Assembly: GCA_000442125.1 (NCBI GenBank)
Contig: KE546981.1
Coordinates: 930,001-994,000, forward strand
DNA length: 64,000 bases
From: Opeltia flavorubescens
Taxonomy: Eukaryota; Ascomycota; Lecanoromycetes; Teloschistales; Teloschistaceae
Direction: 5' to 3'
Shown here: piece by piece, positions 10,764 to 22,510 of the stretch
Layout of the letters: each line of letters begins with the position of its first letter
Position numbering within the stretch: position 1 is the stretch's first letter
The notes under the pieces: model-generated
Told to the model about the DNA's origin: nothing
Seen by the model: the letters and a program-made list of their open reading frames with translations, nothing else
Database searches by the model: none
Translations under genes and position numbers: made by a program

Positions 10764-12128
10764 ATGCATATCATTGCAATAATTATCCAAACCATTATAC
10801 TGCTTCTCTTCATTAATATTGTTAATGGAGGGACATTCCAACCAGTTGGGAGCAAGGTCGTCGATGCAAGCCAGTTGCAAGGCAAGCTTCTGTTCGGGTA
10901 TCAGGGCTTCTTCAGGCGGCCGGGCCAGGGTAATGATCATTGGATGATCAAGTACGGAGAGGTTCCGGGTCCAAGCACTCCTGGCGACGGTACTAGGAAT
11001 CTCATCAGCGATTTCAATTACACGTTTATTTGAGCTAACCTCATGAAAGTTCAATTCGACACTTTCCCGGCTGTGGAGCAGTATCCACAAGAGTGCCTCT
11101 TCACCACCAACTTTGTTCTTCCCGATAAGTCCAAGGCCAAGCTCTTCGAATCGAATTGTACCGGTGTTGTGGACACCCATTTCCGATGGATGCAGGAGAA
11201 TAGCATCGATGGCATCTTTGTACAGCGTTTCTACACACAGTTCGAAGACGAGTCGTTCTTGCAGCTCCTGTCTCAGATCCGCACTGCGGCCGAGAAATAT
11301 GGTCGTAGCTTCGCGGTCGAGTATGATCTCTCGCCCGTTCAGTCCTCAGATTTCTCAAACGTGGTTCCCGAGCTGCTGAAAGATTATGCGAACAATATTG
11401 CCCCTCTCGTGACTTCTAGCGCCTACCTCCATCAAGATGGCCGCCCGGTACTCGAGCTTTGGGGCTTCGGTACCGATAAGCAGAAACTGCATGCTTCCGA
11501 TTGCGCAACAATATTCCACGCCGTGCGCTCCGCGAACCCAAATCCGTATGTCGTGCTAGGCGTGCAATGGGATTGGGCTTTTGATCGTACTCAAAACCCA
11601 GACTACTATAACGTCTACCTCCAAGCAGATGTTATTCAACCGTGGGCCGTGGGCCCGTACAATGATCCTAATTCATATGAAAGTTTCTACCAAAGGACTT
11701 CTGTGTCGGATAAAGCTTTGACTGATTCGTTGGGGATAAAGTATGCTCCTTCCATTACACCGGGAGGTAGTGCAAGGAATCGTGCTGGAAAGGGGGAACC
11801 GTTGGGCAATCGGTACAACGGGAGTTTTTTCGAGGCGCAACTAGGGCACATGTTGGATTTGAAGCCGTTTTTCGTGTTTGGTGCGATGTTTGACGAGTTC
11901 CCTGAGAGTAAGTATGCATTGCGGGAAAGTTTTGTTCTGAATTCTCGAGAGAGAGCTGATGATGGATAATTATTTCTAGGTACGCAGGTGATTGCGACGT
12001 TGACACAGAGCGAGGTCCCGCCGGCTGCAAATCCGGGGTTTTTGGGCATTGATGATGGGATGGATCATAACTATTACTTGCAGTTGGCTGGGCGGTATGC
12101 GGTACGGTTTCATGAGCTGTGGCAGTGA
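10764..12128 (+). CDS. Secreted glycoside hydrolase, GH71/99-like
   Basis: Three exons, 10764-10989, 11050-11907 and 11980-12128, give 410 residues with phase closing. Intron 1 is 60 nt (donor GTACTA, branch GCTAACC, AAG acceptor) and must be removed because it holds an in-frame stop; intron 2 is 72 nt with a perfect GTAAGT donor. The N-terminus is a strong signal peptide (about 1-22, Ile/Leu-rich). Blocks typical of GH71/99-like enzymes follow: FGYQGFF near residue 45, then DTHFRWMQ, DGIFVQRF, VQWDWAFDR, PWAVGPY, SITPGGSARNR and FGAMFDEFPEST, ending in a GRYAVRFHELW-type tail. Related families act on alpha-glucans or alpha-mannans, so a role in cell-wall or mannan breakdown is plausible; the substrate is inference. 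Two hairpins follow directly after the stop. Confidence 0.85.
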
Positions 12129-12143
12129 TTCTTGGAGAACAAG

Positions 12144-12239
12144 TATCCCATCCCTGGTCATGGCATTAAAATCAGGGGTAAACCTTAGTATTCGAGTATG
12201 CCAAGCCTTTTAATGCCATGCGTGACCGGGGATGGGATA
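12144..12239. repeat. Imperfect inverted repeat just after the GH71/99 gene
   Basis: Left arm 12144-12171 pairs with right arm 12208-12239 around a 36-nt loop. The arms match apart from a 4-nt bulge and one position that could be a G-U wobble in RNA. It begins 16 bases after the glycosidase stop codon, so it probably sits in the 3' UTR, where it could act as a 3'-end or stability element. Confidence 0.75.
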
Positions 12240-12267
12240 GAGGAGAGGCAGGAAGCCTCCGCTCTCC

Positions 12268-12370
12268 CACAGGGCCTGCAGGAATTGAATACCCTTCCTA
12301 ACCCGTTTTTGGCTTGGAGCACTTACCTAACAGGGGTTAGGAAGGGTATTCAATTCCTGCAGGCCCTGTG
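12268..12370. repeat. Perfect 37-bp inverted repeat with 29-nt loop
   Basis: Arms 12268-12304 and 12334-12370 are exact reverse complements over 37 bases and flank a 29-nt loop. Such identity implies recent origin or selection on pairing. A 7-mer in the loop (12316-12322) can also pair with 12368-12374, giving an alternative fold. Candidates are a small hairpin RNA precursor (milRNA-like), a very short mobile-element end pair, or a 3'-end structure. No target-site duplication is evident. Confidence 0.8.
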
Positions 12371-13103
12371 CTCCGATTGGCGAATGCCCAGCAATCCGGA
12401 GACAATGAAAGCTTGGGAGGATATGGTTGTAAGACAGGATATACTGATAAGACAGGTAAAAAAAACGAAGACCCACTTGTTCGGATGTGGCGGCCGGATG
12501 GATCATTGTGCTCGCGTGCTTTCGATCTCGTGGTATCGAATCATCATCTTTGCGCGACATCCTCTTACGTAATGAAGATTGATCGTTCAAAGCCAAGACT
12601 CTCGGCTCTCTTGGCAATGGATGACTTCTTGACCTCACTTGCCTTTCTTCCAAGTGCCTTTTCCAAATCGCTGCCTCACCGTTACGAACGGCAAGTTAAA
12701 CTTGCCTTACAGAATAGTTTAATTAGATTGGCGCCCTTTCCTGTATCACTATGAGTCCGCCGTTGAAGGAGACTTTTCGTTCCGAATATGTCGATCTTTA
12801 TTTCCGTCGACTGCTTGGCCGTCGCTTGGCCCGAGTCCATCGTTCTTGCATCCCGCCGCTCACGCGACGGCCCCTACGAGCTCTCACTCCAAAGCAAAGT
12901 GGACGGCAAGAGGGGTAAGGCTTGGCCTGGCAGCACGGCATGGTCCCACCGGCCATATCTAGCATCAGCTTACACAGTACTATTCGTGTCCGCTGCTTGG
13001 CTTCGTTCATCTACTATGCTCTATTAAATAGGATTTTCTCTACGCGCGTCCCCTCGCTCGGGGCCTTCTCTCTTGTGATTTTACATTTACCTTGTTGGGC
13101 ATC
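12371..13103. other. Intergenic region, permease promoter
   Basis: No supported gene; a 128-codon frame at 12368-12754 has no recognisable features. The stretch before 13104 is pyrimidine-rich and carries the TATA-like box at 13022-13030. Confidence 0.45.
13022..13030 (+). promoter_or_regulatory. TATA-like box of the permease gene
   Basis: TATTAAATA lies 82 bp upstream of the ATG at 13104 and is followed by a CT-rich stretch, a usual fungal core promoter layout. Confidence 0.35.
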
Positions 13104-15280
13104 ATGGGCGAATCAGACCTCAAAAAGGATCCAGAAAACTCTGGATTCTCATCTTCCGACGAGAAGCATGACGCTGCTCCTCAATATGGTGCGGACGATG
13201 TCTCTTTGGAAGCTGCCGAGTCGGAATGGCACAAGCAGCCCTTCTGGACGCGGATGGGACTTACTGTCGATTCCTTCAGGCGCCGCAAAGGGCCCGCGGG
13301 CAATCTCAATACCAATATGAAACCGCGTCATTTGCATATGATTGCTATCGGTGGGTCAATCGGCGCCGGTCTCTTCGTCGGCTCTGGTGCTGCACTCAGC
13401 GATGGCGTAGGTTAAACAGTTTCCATCGATCTCTCCTGTGCCAGCTGACCTTTTGTAGGGACCTGCCGCTCTTGTACTGGCATTCGGAATCATCGGTATC
13501 ATGATCTTCAATGTCGTCTTCGCCCTTGGTGAACTCGCGGTCATGTTCCCCGTTTCCGGAGGTTTCTACACTTATTCCACTCGCTTCATTGACCCTTCCT
13601 GGGGATTTGCCATGGGCTGGAATTATGTTTTCCAATGGGCCATCGTCTTGCCACTGGAGTTGACCGTTGCTGGACTCACCGTTGAGTATTGGAAGTCTGG
13701 CGTAAGCGTGGCGGTCTGGATCACCGTCTTCTGGCTTGCTATCATCCTCATCAACGTCTTCGGCTCCTTGGGTTATGCAGAAGAAGAATTCTGGTCGAGT
13801 GTGCTCAAGCTCATTGCTATTGTCATCTTCATAATCATTGGTGTTATACTGTAAGCTTTTTCCTTCTGAGATTTAGGTTGTCATTCGAGCCCGCCAGAAG
13901 CATCATGGGAGCGACTGCTTCCAAAATCGTGAGATGAGATTAGTCAAGACGATGCTGATAGGAGTTTGATACAGCTGTGCTGGAGGTGGGCCTTCAGGAG
14001 GTCTATATGATGAGTATTGGGGTGCTCGAACATTCTACAACCCAGGTGCCTTCGCCAACGGCTTCAAGGGCCTTTGCGCCGTCTTTGTGACTGCGTAAGT
14101 CCATCTTCAAAGCTTTCACCCTCAAATCATCTACCAGGATGGGCGAGACTTACTTCAACGAAAGACTGCTAGCGTAAAGCTGTTGAATTATAGGTATGCT
14201 GATTATCTGATAGTGCTTTCGCCTTTTCTGGAACTGAGCTGGGTAAGTTATCCCGAGACCCCATTCCTACAATAATTTTCATTGACTCCTTGATCATTAT
14301 AGTTGGCCTCGCAGCTGCTGAATCCGAGAACCCTGCAAAGGCCCTCCCAGGCGCAATCAAACAAGTCTTCTGGCGCATCACCCTCTTCTACATCCTCGCT
14401 CTCCTCATGATCGGCCTCCTAGTCCCCTACACAGACTCCCGGCTCCTAGGATCCGGTCTCAGCGACAGCCAAGCCTCCCCCTTCGTCATCGCCGCAAAAG
14501 ACGCCGGCTTAATCGGCTTCGACAGCTTCATGAACGTCGTCATCATGGTGTCTGTAATCTCGATCGGGAATTCGGGGGTTTATGGCGGATCGCGCACGCT
14601 CACTGCGCTCGCTGAACAAGGTTACGCGCCGAAATTCTTCGCGTATATCGATAAATCTGGGAGGCCGTTGTATTCTACCATTTTCATCCTTATGTTCAGT
14701 CCCATCGCGTACGTGGGGTTGAGCTCGAGTGGGGAAACCGTGTTCGCGTGGTTGCAGGCGCTGTCGGGGTTGGCGGCGCTGTTTACGTGGGGGAGTATAT
14801 GTCTAGCGCATATTCGGTTCCGGAGAGCGTGGAAGTACCACGGGCATACCCTCGACGAAATCCCATTCACGGCCATCTTTGGCGTTTACGGGTCTTGGAT
14901 CGGTCTCATCTTGATCCTTCTCGTTCTCATCGCACAGGTACGTCAACTCAATTGCCCGAACCCCCGCACTCTCAAACTTCAGGGGAATTTTCCAAGCCCA
15001 ATAAAATTAATATATATGAATACAGTTCGCCGTCGCTCTCTACCCCCTCGGCGGCGCCCCTCCTTCCGCAGAAGCGTTTTTCAAAGCCTACCTCGCCCTC
15101 CCCGTCGTGCTGCTCTTCTGGGCCGGTGGGTTCGTCTGGAAACGTGCGGGGTGGCTGCGCACGCACCAGATCGACGTGGATTTCAACAGAAGGGTTGTGC
15201 CGTGGGATAAGATCCGTGCGGAGAGGGAAAGGGTCGCTGCTATGCCGCTTTGGAGGAGGGGGATGCATATGCTTTATTAG
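13104..15280 (+). CDS. Gap1-type amino-acid permease (YAT/APC family)
   Basis: Six exons: 13104-13406, 13459-13850, 13975-14094, 14214-14242, 14303-14937 and 15026-15280. Phase closes to 577 residues, the usual length of fungal amino-acid permeases. The cytosolic N-terminus (1-75) is acidic and polar and ends in NMKPRHLHMIA, followed by the family's TM1 signature IGGSIGAGLFVGSG (82-95). Further hallmarks are the ALGELAVMFPVSGGF block and the sequence AFAFSGTELVGLAAAES, which is split over the tiny 29-nt exon 4. The C-terminus carries a PWDKIRAER-type cytosolic tail. It is a plasma-membrane proton symporter for amino acids; substrate range cannot be told. The fifth exon shows a sharp change from C-rich to G-rich coding near 14540. 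Confidence 0.93.
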
Positions 15281-16378
15281 AGGGACGGGGGACGGCGGGA
15301 GAGCTATACTTTGGTTATGCTTGATAAATCTAGATTTATGTGAATATACTCTTCTGAATGGTTTTGTGATATATTGTTCTGGTATACTTTTGGCATAGAG
15401 ACTAGGTTTTCGGATGTGGATTTCTTGGGTTGTTAGTAAACGACGTTCTAGATTTCCAATAGCCTTCTTCTTCTTCTTGACGACTGACCGCAATGAGGAA
15501 CGGAAATCCACAGCTCGTATAAATATTCCGGTTTTTTTAACACCATTAAGTTCGTCAATATTCCTGAGAAATTATTCGGCGAATTTTTGTCAATGTCTCA
15601 AAATTATGGAATACTTTGAAAAAAAATCATTTGAAGGAGAAAATAAACCCCCCCCCCGGAATAATCATCCTGGCTCCAGCCAATTGTATCGTTGATAAAT
15701 TCACTGTTTTTTTTTTTAATTATTTAGAACTTAGTTTGTAGGTACTATATTTGTTAAACACTTTTTCATTTGTCTCACTGACTCAGAGTGGGATTTTTGG
15801 ACCCTCCTGACGACGCTTCGGGCAACTGCTGTCTATTGTTTTTACTTCTTCACAATCTTCCGCGTAGTCTTTGGTTTGTACTTTCGCCCTCAAATAGAAA
15901 CAATCCCGTTCCCCCTGAAATAATTTCCTTTCGTTCATATCTTAGTCTAGCTCCTTACCACCTGCGCTTAAGCGGCAATACTTATGGCTCGCGTGGTTGA
16001 AACAATTCGAAACATGTCCGTTTGTTTCGGCTAGAGTTGAATTTGCAAGCGCATAGGGCGGGACGATTGGAATAAAAATATCCTCCGTTACTTCTAGCCT
16101 TCGTCAGAATTTTTGCGAGAATCCATAGTATGACCGCCACGAAACAAGCTACACATTAACGTTAATTCTGCCTCGATATTTATTCCCCTTACGCGCAAAA
16201 CGTAGCTCTCTCGCTTGTCGTGCCGGATGTTCTGGGGTATAGTGTAGGTGTAAAAGGGCGAAGTTATCGCGTAAAGGTGGAGGATATTTATATGGATTGG
16301 AAGTACCGGAATTTCAACTTCAATTTTTTCGCCGCAACGGACGTATTCGATCTTGACCTTCGTTCTTTGTCTGAGATT

Positions 16379-16422
<44 letters not shown>

Positions 16423-16524
16423 TTGGCCTATACAATCACCACTCGTTCTACCAATCCTGTCTCTTTCTCCATCAAGCTTACGCAAAGGAATCTCATACCG
16501 CCAAATCAAGTCTAGCAAGCAGCC
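15281..16524. other. Intergenic region with low-complexity tracts
   Basis: No gene seen. It holds poly-T and poly-C runs (about 15650-15720) and the CT microsatellite at 16379-16417. Confidence 0.5.
16379..16417. repeat. (CT)n microsatellite
   Basis: About 19 uninterrupted CT dinucleotides lie 108 bp upstream of the start at 16525. A CT tract here is common in fungal 5' regions and may be transcribed as 5' UTR; its length is likely polymorphic. Confidence 0.95.
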
Positions 16525-17242
16525 ATGTTCCCCCTCCACGCAACATCTCTCTTCTTCCTCCTCGCCACAACTATAACCTGCACACCCTTTCCCCTCTTAG
16601 AGCGACAAACGAACAACCCATCATCATCATCATCATCACCATCATCCCCCACAGTCGTGTTCCGCACAGACCTAAAATCCGTAAATATGGGCCAATCCGA
16701 CCGGTTCAAAAACCTTATCCGTAAGTCCTCCCCCTCCACCTACCTCCTTAAAATCTCCCATCCCCCTATCATCAACTAACTAAGACATCTCAGTGACGAC
16801 CGTCCCCGGCGCAAACAATAAAAGCGCTTATGAGATATCGTTTATAAACACCTGCCTCACCGACCTCGCCTCCGGCGGCGTCATCCTCCCTCAAAACCTC
16901 CCCCTCACCACAAACACCACTGGCACTATTTCAACAACTTATATGAACGTCGCCACAGCTGGAGACCCCAAGGGCCCGCAACCGGTGACTTTGAGCACAA
17001 GTGAACAATCCGGAGAAAACGTGATGGGAACCTTGTATGAAGAAGGAGGGGAACTGAAACTTAGGGGTGTCACGCCAGCTTGGGATACGTGGATCTTATG
17101 TCCAGGAGGGAATGGGCATCCGGAGTTGAAGTGGCTGGGGATTGTGGGCGGATGGGTTAGGATACCGGGGGAGTGTAGTGCTGTTAGGGTATTTCGGATG
17201 AAGTATGAGGAGTTGGAGAGGAGTGTTGAGGGGAGATGTTAG
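16525..17242 (+). CDS. Small secreted protein, DUF7907-like at best
   Basis: Two exons (16525-16720 and 16794-17242; 73-nt intron with GTAAGT donor, CTAAC branch and CAG acceptor) give 214 residues. Residues 1-19 form a signal peptide. A Ser run encoded by a TCA microsatellite follows (about residues 33-42). The rest has the layout of fungal secreted proteins of the DUF7907 type: an FRTDLK start, an N-glycosylation-rich middle, then WDTWILCPGG, a Trp-containing GWV block and an ECSAVRVF end. I recall that family only roughly, so the match is tentative. Function is unknown. The 5' half is C-rich and the 3' half strongly G-rich. Confidence 0.7.
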
Positions 17243-18131
17243 TGGTTGGGTTTTTTGGGGAGGGGAGCTGTTGCTAATGGTGTTTATGTTATTTATCATT
17301 TGAGTGTGTGTTATGGTGTAGTTGTAGGGTCTCATTTAGCAGATATATATCCAAGACTTTATGTCAGAAAAGGTGTGGGAGAGAGGGAGGAGGCCGCAAT
17401 GAAAGACGTGATTTTCTTGTGTTTTGTAACCTTTTTGTACCCGTGGCGATGTGAGGATTTTCTTTTTTTCTCTTTCTTTTTCTATTTGGAAGCTTTTGTT
17501 GGATGGGAGTGATGGTTCTCTGGATGATCACGGGTTTCCTATCATCTTATGGAATGTGAACGAAGCTGGAGTCGAGGTAATGACATGTCTTACCAATGGT
17601 ATGTGTGGACGCGACTAAAAGCTCCCAAATACTTATATAAAGGATCGCAATGCTTGGAAAAGTTTCTGATTGACCTAGTGCGAGTTGATCGAAAATTTTC
17701 ATTGAGCTTACGGAGAGCTAGAAGGCTTTGGGAAGTTGCTACATTACCACCTGTGGGGTTTAGATCGTGATGAGAAAGATTGAAATCAGGAGATATAGAG
17801 GCTTGAGTATGCGTTGTCGGCATAAATTGAGGGATCCTTCATTTCGTGGAAAAACTGCGGATATATGATTGATGACTAGCATGAAGTGGTCGAGGATCTG
17901 CGGTAATTTTGGCATGTATTAGACGAAAGGCATCGCATGGTCGTGAGCTGCAGACGCAAAAGCTGCTTGGTCCCTGTGAGATCCTTATTGATTCTGTGGA
18001 AGTCACCCTCGACACGGTGGACCGTTATTGAGAGTATGGTATCATAACGCCATGGAGACTCTCAAATACCCTTTTTGACGTAAATGCAATGATCTCGTAA
18101 CAATCTTCCTAGGTAGCAATCCATAGCATAA
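17243..18131. other. Intergenic region
   Basis: Lies between the 3' ends of the small secreted protein (plus) and the 392-residue orphan (minus). No supported gene; the first part continues the G/T-rich composition of the upstream gene. Confidence 0.45.
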
Positions 18132-19310
18132 TCACGGTACCCATCTAGATCTGAATGGCATCTGCTCAAGTGACGAAAACTCCTCCCCTTCACGACGTGC
18201 CAGGACCCGGCGAACGGAATCGAATGTCGGCCGATCGTTGTCGTAACCATACTTTTCCGCTGCCGAAATATTTGCGTTCGCCCATGTCTCGGGATCGCAA
18301 CAGACTTCGCGGTTTGTATCAAACCCCTCTGGAGGAGAGGGGCAGAGTACAACATCCACGGGTCTCTTGGGATACTTATCTGGCATTACCGAGGCCTCGC
18401 GGGCTTCGAGATCGGCGATGAATTTTACGGCTGTCGCGAGGGAGACTCGTATGACCTTGGCTTCTTCGCCATTTGTATCCTGTCTGTCTAGAGGGAGACA
18501 TTGATCTCGAATACTTTCGAAGGATATGGGTGCGCTCAATTGTTCGCCATGGCCTGTGCGGACTATTATGACGGTTTGGATCTTCGCTGCGATTCCAAGT
18601 CGGATGTAGTCGTCAGGACCCTCGCTTAGTTCTCGGGCCAAATCGTTCACTCGATCCATGATAAGTACGATTGTTGGATAGGTTGGAGTGATATGATAGT
18701 GCTGAAGCTGATGGGTCTGGTATTCGGTACGATCATTGGGGCAATCCTGAGCTTCGACCTGTAACTCGAAAAGCAAAGAACGTGCTTGTGCCCAGAGAGA
18801 GAGATGGGCCTCGATGACTTCAGAGATCGTTATCGGTCCAGTAGGTGCAATGCGTATCGGCTGCGCAAGGAAATGGCCGTAGTCGATATCAGGACGATTG
18901 TTAGGAAAAGATCGATGCCATTCTTCGTACATGGCGCCAAAAGTGAGGCCATTCATATCGAACGCTTCGCCTTCTCTGTTTCCTGATTGAGCCGTTTGAA
19001 GCCAGTAACAGGCGGTGGGCTGATTGCACATGAACTCTATCTTCCTGGGGCAAATTTCGCCGCATCTGTTCTTCAAGACAATTTTGCAATGATCCAATGG
19101 GAACAACCATGGAGCTTTCACCTCGCGACGGAAGNCGTTCTCGCGTTCATAGTGCCAAGTTTCGATCAGATCGGCTTTGAATTCTGCTTTCGTTTCAGGA
19201 GAAAGGGGTTCTTGTGTAGGTATTGCATTCCACTTATCTATGATTTCAAAGCTCAAATCTATTTGCTCATCGATGCTGAGGCATTCGTTGTGAGTAGTTG
19301 AGGCTGACAT
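18132..19310 (-). CDS. Orphan intronless protein, 392 residues
   Basis: One open frame of 392 residues from an ATG at 19310. I do not recognise a family. It is acidic, has no signal peptide or membrane segment, and contains several Trp and Cys residues (for example near residues 89 and 95, LKNRCGEICPRK). A long helical-looking middle part (about 150-230) and a TIVLIMDRV hydrophobic strand suggest a folded cytosolic protein. The unknown base at 19135 affects one residue (about 59). Its size, single exon and lack of recognisable domains fit lineage-restricted fungal genes. Same strand as the MFS gene but about 1 kb away, so no clear link. Confidence 0.6.
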   Translation of the reverse strand: MSASTTHNECLSIDEQIDLSFEIIDKWNAIPTQEPLSPETKAEFKADLIETWHYERENXFRREVKAPWLFPLDHCKIVLKNRCGEICPRKIEFMCNQPTACYWLQTAQSGNREGEAFDMNGLTFGAMYEEWHRSFPNNRPDIDYGHFLAQPIRIAPTGPITISEVIEAHLSLWAQARSLLFELQVEAQDCPNDRTEYQTHQLQHYHITPTYPTIVLIMDRVNDLARELSEGPDDYIRLGIAAKIQTVIIVRTGHGEQLSAPISFESIRDQCLPLDRQDTNGEEAKVIRVSLATAVKFIADLEAREASVMPDKYPKRPVDVVLCPSPPEGFDTNREVCCDPETWANANISAAEKYGYDNDRPTFDSVRRVLARREGEEFSSLEQMPFRSRWVP

Positions 19311-20297
19311 TATCGTCGATGGAACCCTTCTGGAAATCCGCGAATAGGGAATGAGGTTTCAGATCAAGATTTTTGATTGCTCGGTAGTGATGCCTTGTGA
19401 CTTGGGAATTTCGGAAGAGAAATAAGTAAAAACTACTTGTAGCTTTTAGTATCCGCAAAAATCTATAAGTCATCTGCGCGAAGTGACTGATCGTTCAAAA
19501 TACTTGCTCAAATCGGATCGTCGTGACCGATTGACAGCACGATAAAGGGAAATCAATATTTTATTGCATCAATACACTTGTCGGTCATCATTAAGTCGCT
19601 CGCATTTATGATAGAAGTGACAAAACTGGGAAACCCTGTAATGCCAATGACTGTGCTTTGGAGGCTGTAAATGCTTCCAACGTCCGGAAGTTAATTGGAA
19701 CTTCTGAGCTCCTCGACTTGAATAAGCCGTTTACTTTCCGAGTTTGTACCTTCTATCAGACTAACAACAAAAAATGTTGTGGCAAGACTACATGAAGTCA
19801 GATGGGGCACACGGTTGATGGTAGAGAGTTTCGTTTTTAGCGTTCATGACGATCTGTTCTACCGCGAAGGAAGAAGCGACCTGGTTCGCAACAGCCCTGA
19901 AAGTGGAACTCCAGATACCTGGATCCAATGGCATTTACTCATGCATCCATTTCGTCTCACAAATCCTTGCAGCACTATACGAGAAATATCTATTTGCCGT
20001 TTGGCGTCTCTTCGCCGCCTTGCGTTCGATGAACTCAAGCGCTGTTCTTGAAAGTTACCTGAATATAAATTCACAGGGCAAGCGGCTATGTACACACGTT
20101 TTCTTCCATCTGTTCGGTTCAATCAGTGTACCAGAGACTCTTCATCAGAGTATTTCATAGCCTCACGAGGCCATCTACATCCCCACCGAGTATTCAATTC
20201 AGAAACGCATCGAACGCACCATACACACAATTCACGAACAGGATCAAGCCGTTCACCTACAAGTCCTTGAAACCCAATTCTCCGCTCCTCAGTGCCC
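19311..20297. other. Intergenic region
   Basis: Promoter side of the 392-residue orphan and 3' side of the MFS gene. Short frames at 19779-20160 have no recognisable features. Composition becomes very C-rich on the plus strand towards 20297. Confidence 0.45.
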
Positions 20298-22510
20298 CTA
20301 ATCCCTGATCCCATCCCCCATAACCCCACGCATATCACCCTTCTCCCCATCATCCTCCCCCGTCCGTCCATCACCAACCCTACCAACCCTCCTCCACTCC
20401 ATCCCCATCGCAAACGGAAAACTCACACAAGCAGCCGCAAGCGCCAAATACAGCGCCTTAACGATCGAGTCTGCATATTCCGCCTGCACGGCTCTTAAAA
20501 CCCGAGAATCGGAAGTTAAGGTCAGGAGATGTGTTGCACCTGCTTGGATGACTTGGTGGGCTGATACCTGGTTGATGCGTTGGGGGATGTTTTTGAGGAG
20601 ATTGTTGATGAGGAGGGTGTTGCCGATTGGGATTGATATTGCCCTGGATGGAGGGGTTAGTTGGTTCGATAAGTGTTGTTGAAGGGGGTTTCGTACCCTC
20701 CTAGTTGTTGAGAAAACACGACCATAGCTACACGCAAATTGATTAACCTTATTATACTGGATTGGGGGCTGTGATTAGGCTGCAACCGTACCGTTTCCAA
20801 CAGACAGGTCGTCTTCACTGCGTGTTCGTCAGTTGTAGCCTCCGTACTGGGATCGAGAGAAATTACTCAAGAATGACTTGAAGGGCTGTGTACGGAAGCT
20901 GCACACCCAATCCAATTCCAAAACCGGTAATGACGAGGTACGCGGCCCATTGAACCGTCGATGTATCAACAGAGAGTAGTGTCGAGCAGCCGCTACCTAC
21001 AGAAGTGACCATTACGCAAAGGATCATGAAAGGAACCTAGAGAGTGGTAAGTCCAAGATTAGATCGCAGCCAGACGCCCAACTCGTCGTCGAATCTTACA
21101 TAATGACCAATCTTCGACACAATGGCGCCACTCGTGATGACAGCAACAACTTCCGGAATAGCAAATGCTATGTACCGAACGCCGCTCGTCGTCGCTGAGA
21201 CGCTCTGAACTGCCTGGAAATAGAAGGGGATGTAGTAGCTGAACTGGCAATCTCATTAGCCATGTCATTGAAGAAAACAAGCATGGCAGTCTCACAATAT
21301 ACAACGTCATGCTCAAGAAAAACTCAAACAAACAACCCATCAGGACAGACCTCTTTCGTAGAATCCGAGGACTAATGGTCCCTTTGTCGCCGAGGTACCA
21401 TTGCAGTATTGCGAAGATAATGCTAATGATTCCGAAGCCGATGAAAAGTCCAATGACAGTTGCAGAGTTCCAGGGCATAATGTTCCCGCCCCATTGGAGA
21501 GCTAGCAACAGGCAACAGACGGCTCCAACTAGAAGCGCTGCACCGATGAAATCCATGTTCATCATCTTCGTCTTCAGAGGTAGAGATCGAGAATCGGTGT
21601 TCGCAGTGTTGATTTTCAAGGCCACCAGGAGAATAATCAAGACAACACCTCCGATTGGCAGATTTCTATTCTATCTGTCAAAAAACAAGTCATACGAGAC
21701 GGAAAATTGAAGCGACCCACATCCAGAAGCACCACCTCCACGTCGCTTCCGAGGTCAGGACACCTCCTAGAATGGGCCCGAAGCATGTTGCGATGCCGAA
21801 AGAACTGACAACGATGCCTAGATACAACGGTCTTTTCTCTAGAGGAGTGATGTATCCCACAATGACCAGAGCGCCTTGGAATATACCCGCGGAACCTGCA
21901 CCGGCGACGGCTCGGCCGATGATAAAGGTGGGGGAATTCGGGGCGGCGGCACAGAGGATGGAACCAACTACACCACCATTCTCAATAACTTTCTTGACGA
22001 AAAGTAGAGTGTGCGTGAGAGAGAAAGGAAGTGCAGGATGGTTTTGGCAATATCATTACCTTCAAAGACAAGAATAGAAATCAAATACGTAACCTTAACA
22101 TCAAAATACTTATACACATTCCCAAACGTCGGTTGCAACGCCGTAACCGTAAGTAAATACGCAGATCCATACCAACCCACATCCGCCAATGCGTCAAAGA
22201 CGGTCGAGATCTGAGGTATGGCTATCCCGATGATCGTGTTGTCGATAGCTACAAGCAATGTCCCTAGGCAAAGCGAGGTCATGATAGCGGCTAGGCGCCA
22301 TCCGTGCGGATACTCATGTTTTTCTGCTGCAGAGGTGGTTTCGGAGGGGCTCGAGGTATCGGAGTCGTGATGGTTAGGGATAGAAAGAGATTTGGCTGCG
22401 TGGTCCGAATCCGAGTCTTTGAGAGAGAAAGAACCGAAAGAAAATTGGCTGATGCTGTCTACTGACGTCCTTGATGGAGTTGAGACGGGGTTTCCAAGCT
22501 TCTCATCCAT
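20298..22510 (-). CDS. MFS drug/toxin exporter, DHA2 (14-TM) family
   Basis: Eight exons: 22510-22060, 21967-21721, 21665-21296, 21243-21100, 21036-20867, 20817-20792, 20727-20697 and 20643-20298. Phase closes to 594 residues. A cytosolic Ser-rich tail (1-70) precedes TM1 with LVAIDNTIIGIAIPQI, the DHA2 version of the LDxTIVNVALP motif. Other family blocks are [65 protein letters not shown] and SYYIPFYFQAVQ. This is the group of aflatoxin-efflux-type (AflT-like) and multidrug exporters; the export substrate is unknown. The highly charged C-terminus (GRVGDGRTGEDDGEKGD) lies in the G-rich 3' part. It lies about 1.6 kb from the P450 gene at 24068-25758, which suits a self-protection or metabolite-export role, by inference. 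Confidence 0.9.

Noticed and set aside
12268-12370. Calling the perfect inverted repeat an insertion sequence or MITE
   Set aside because: No target-site duplication and only a 29-nt interior; no second copy is seen in the window, so a mobile-element call is not supported.
12368-12754. A 128-codon plus-strand frame beginning inside the right arm of the perfect hairpin
   Set aside because: No domain, no signal and a start inside a repeat arm; most likely chance.
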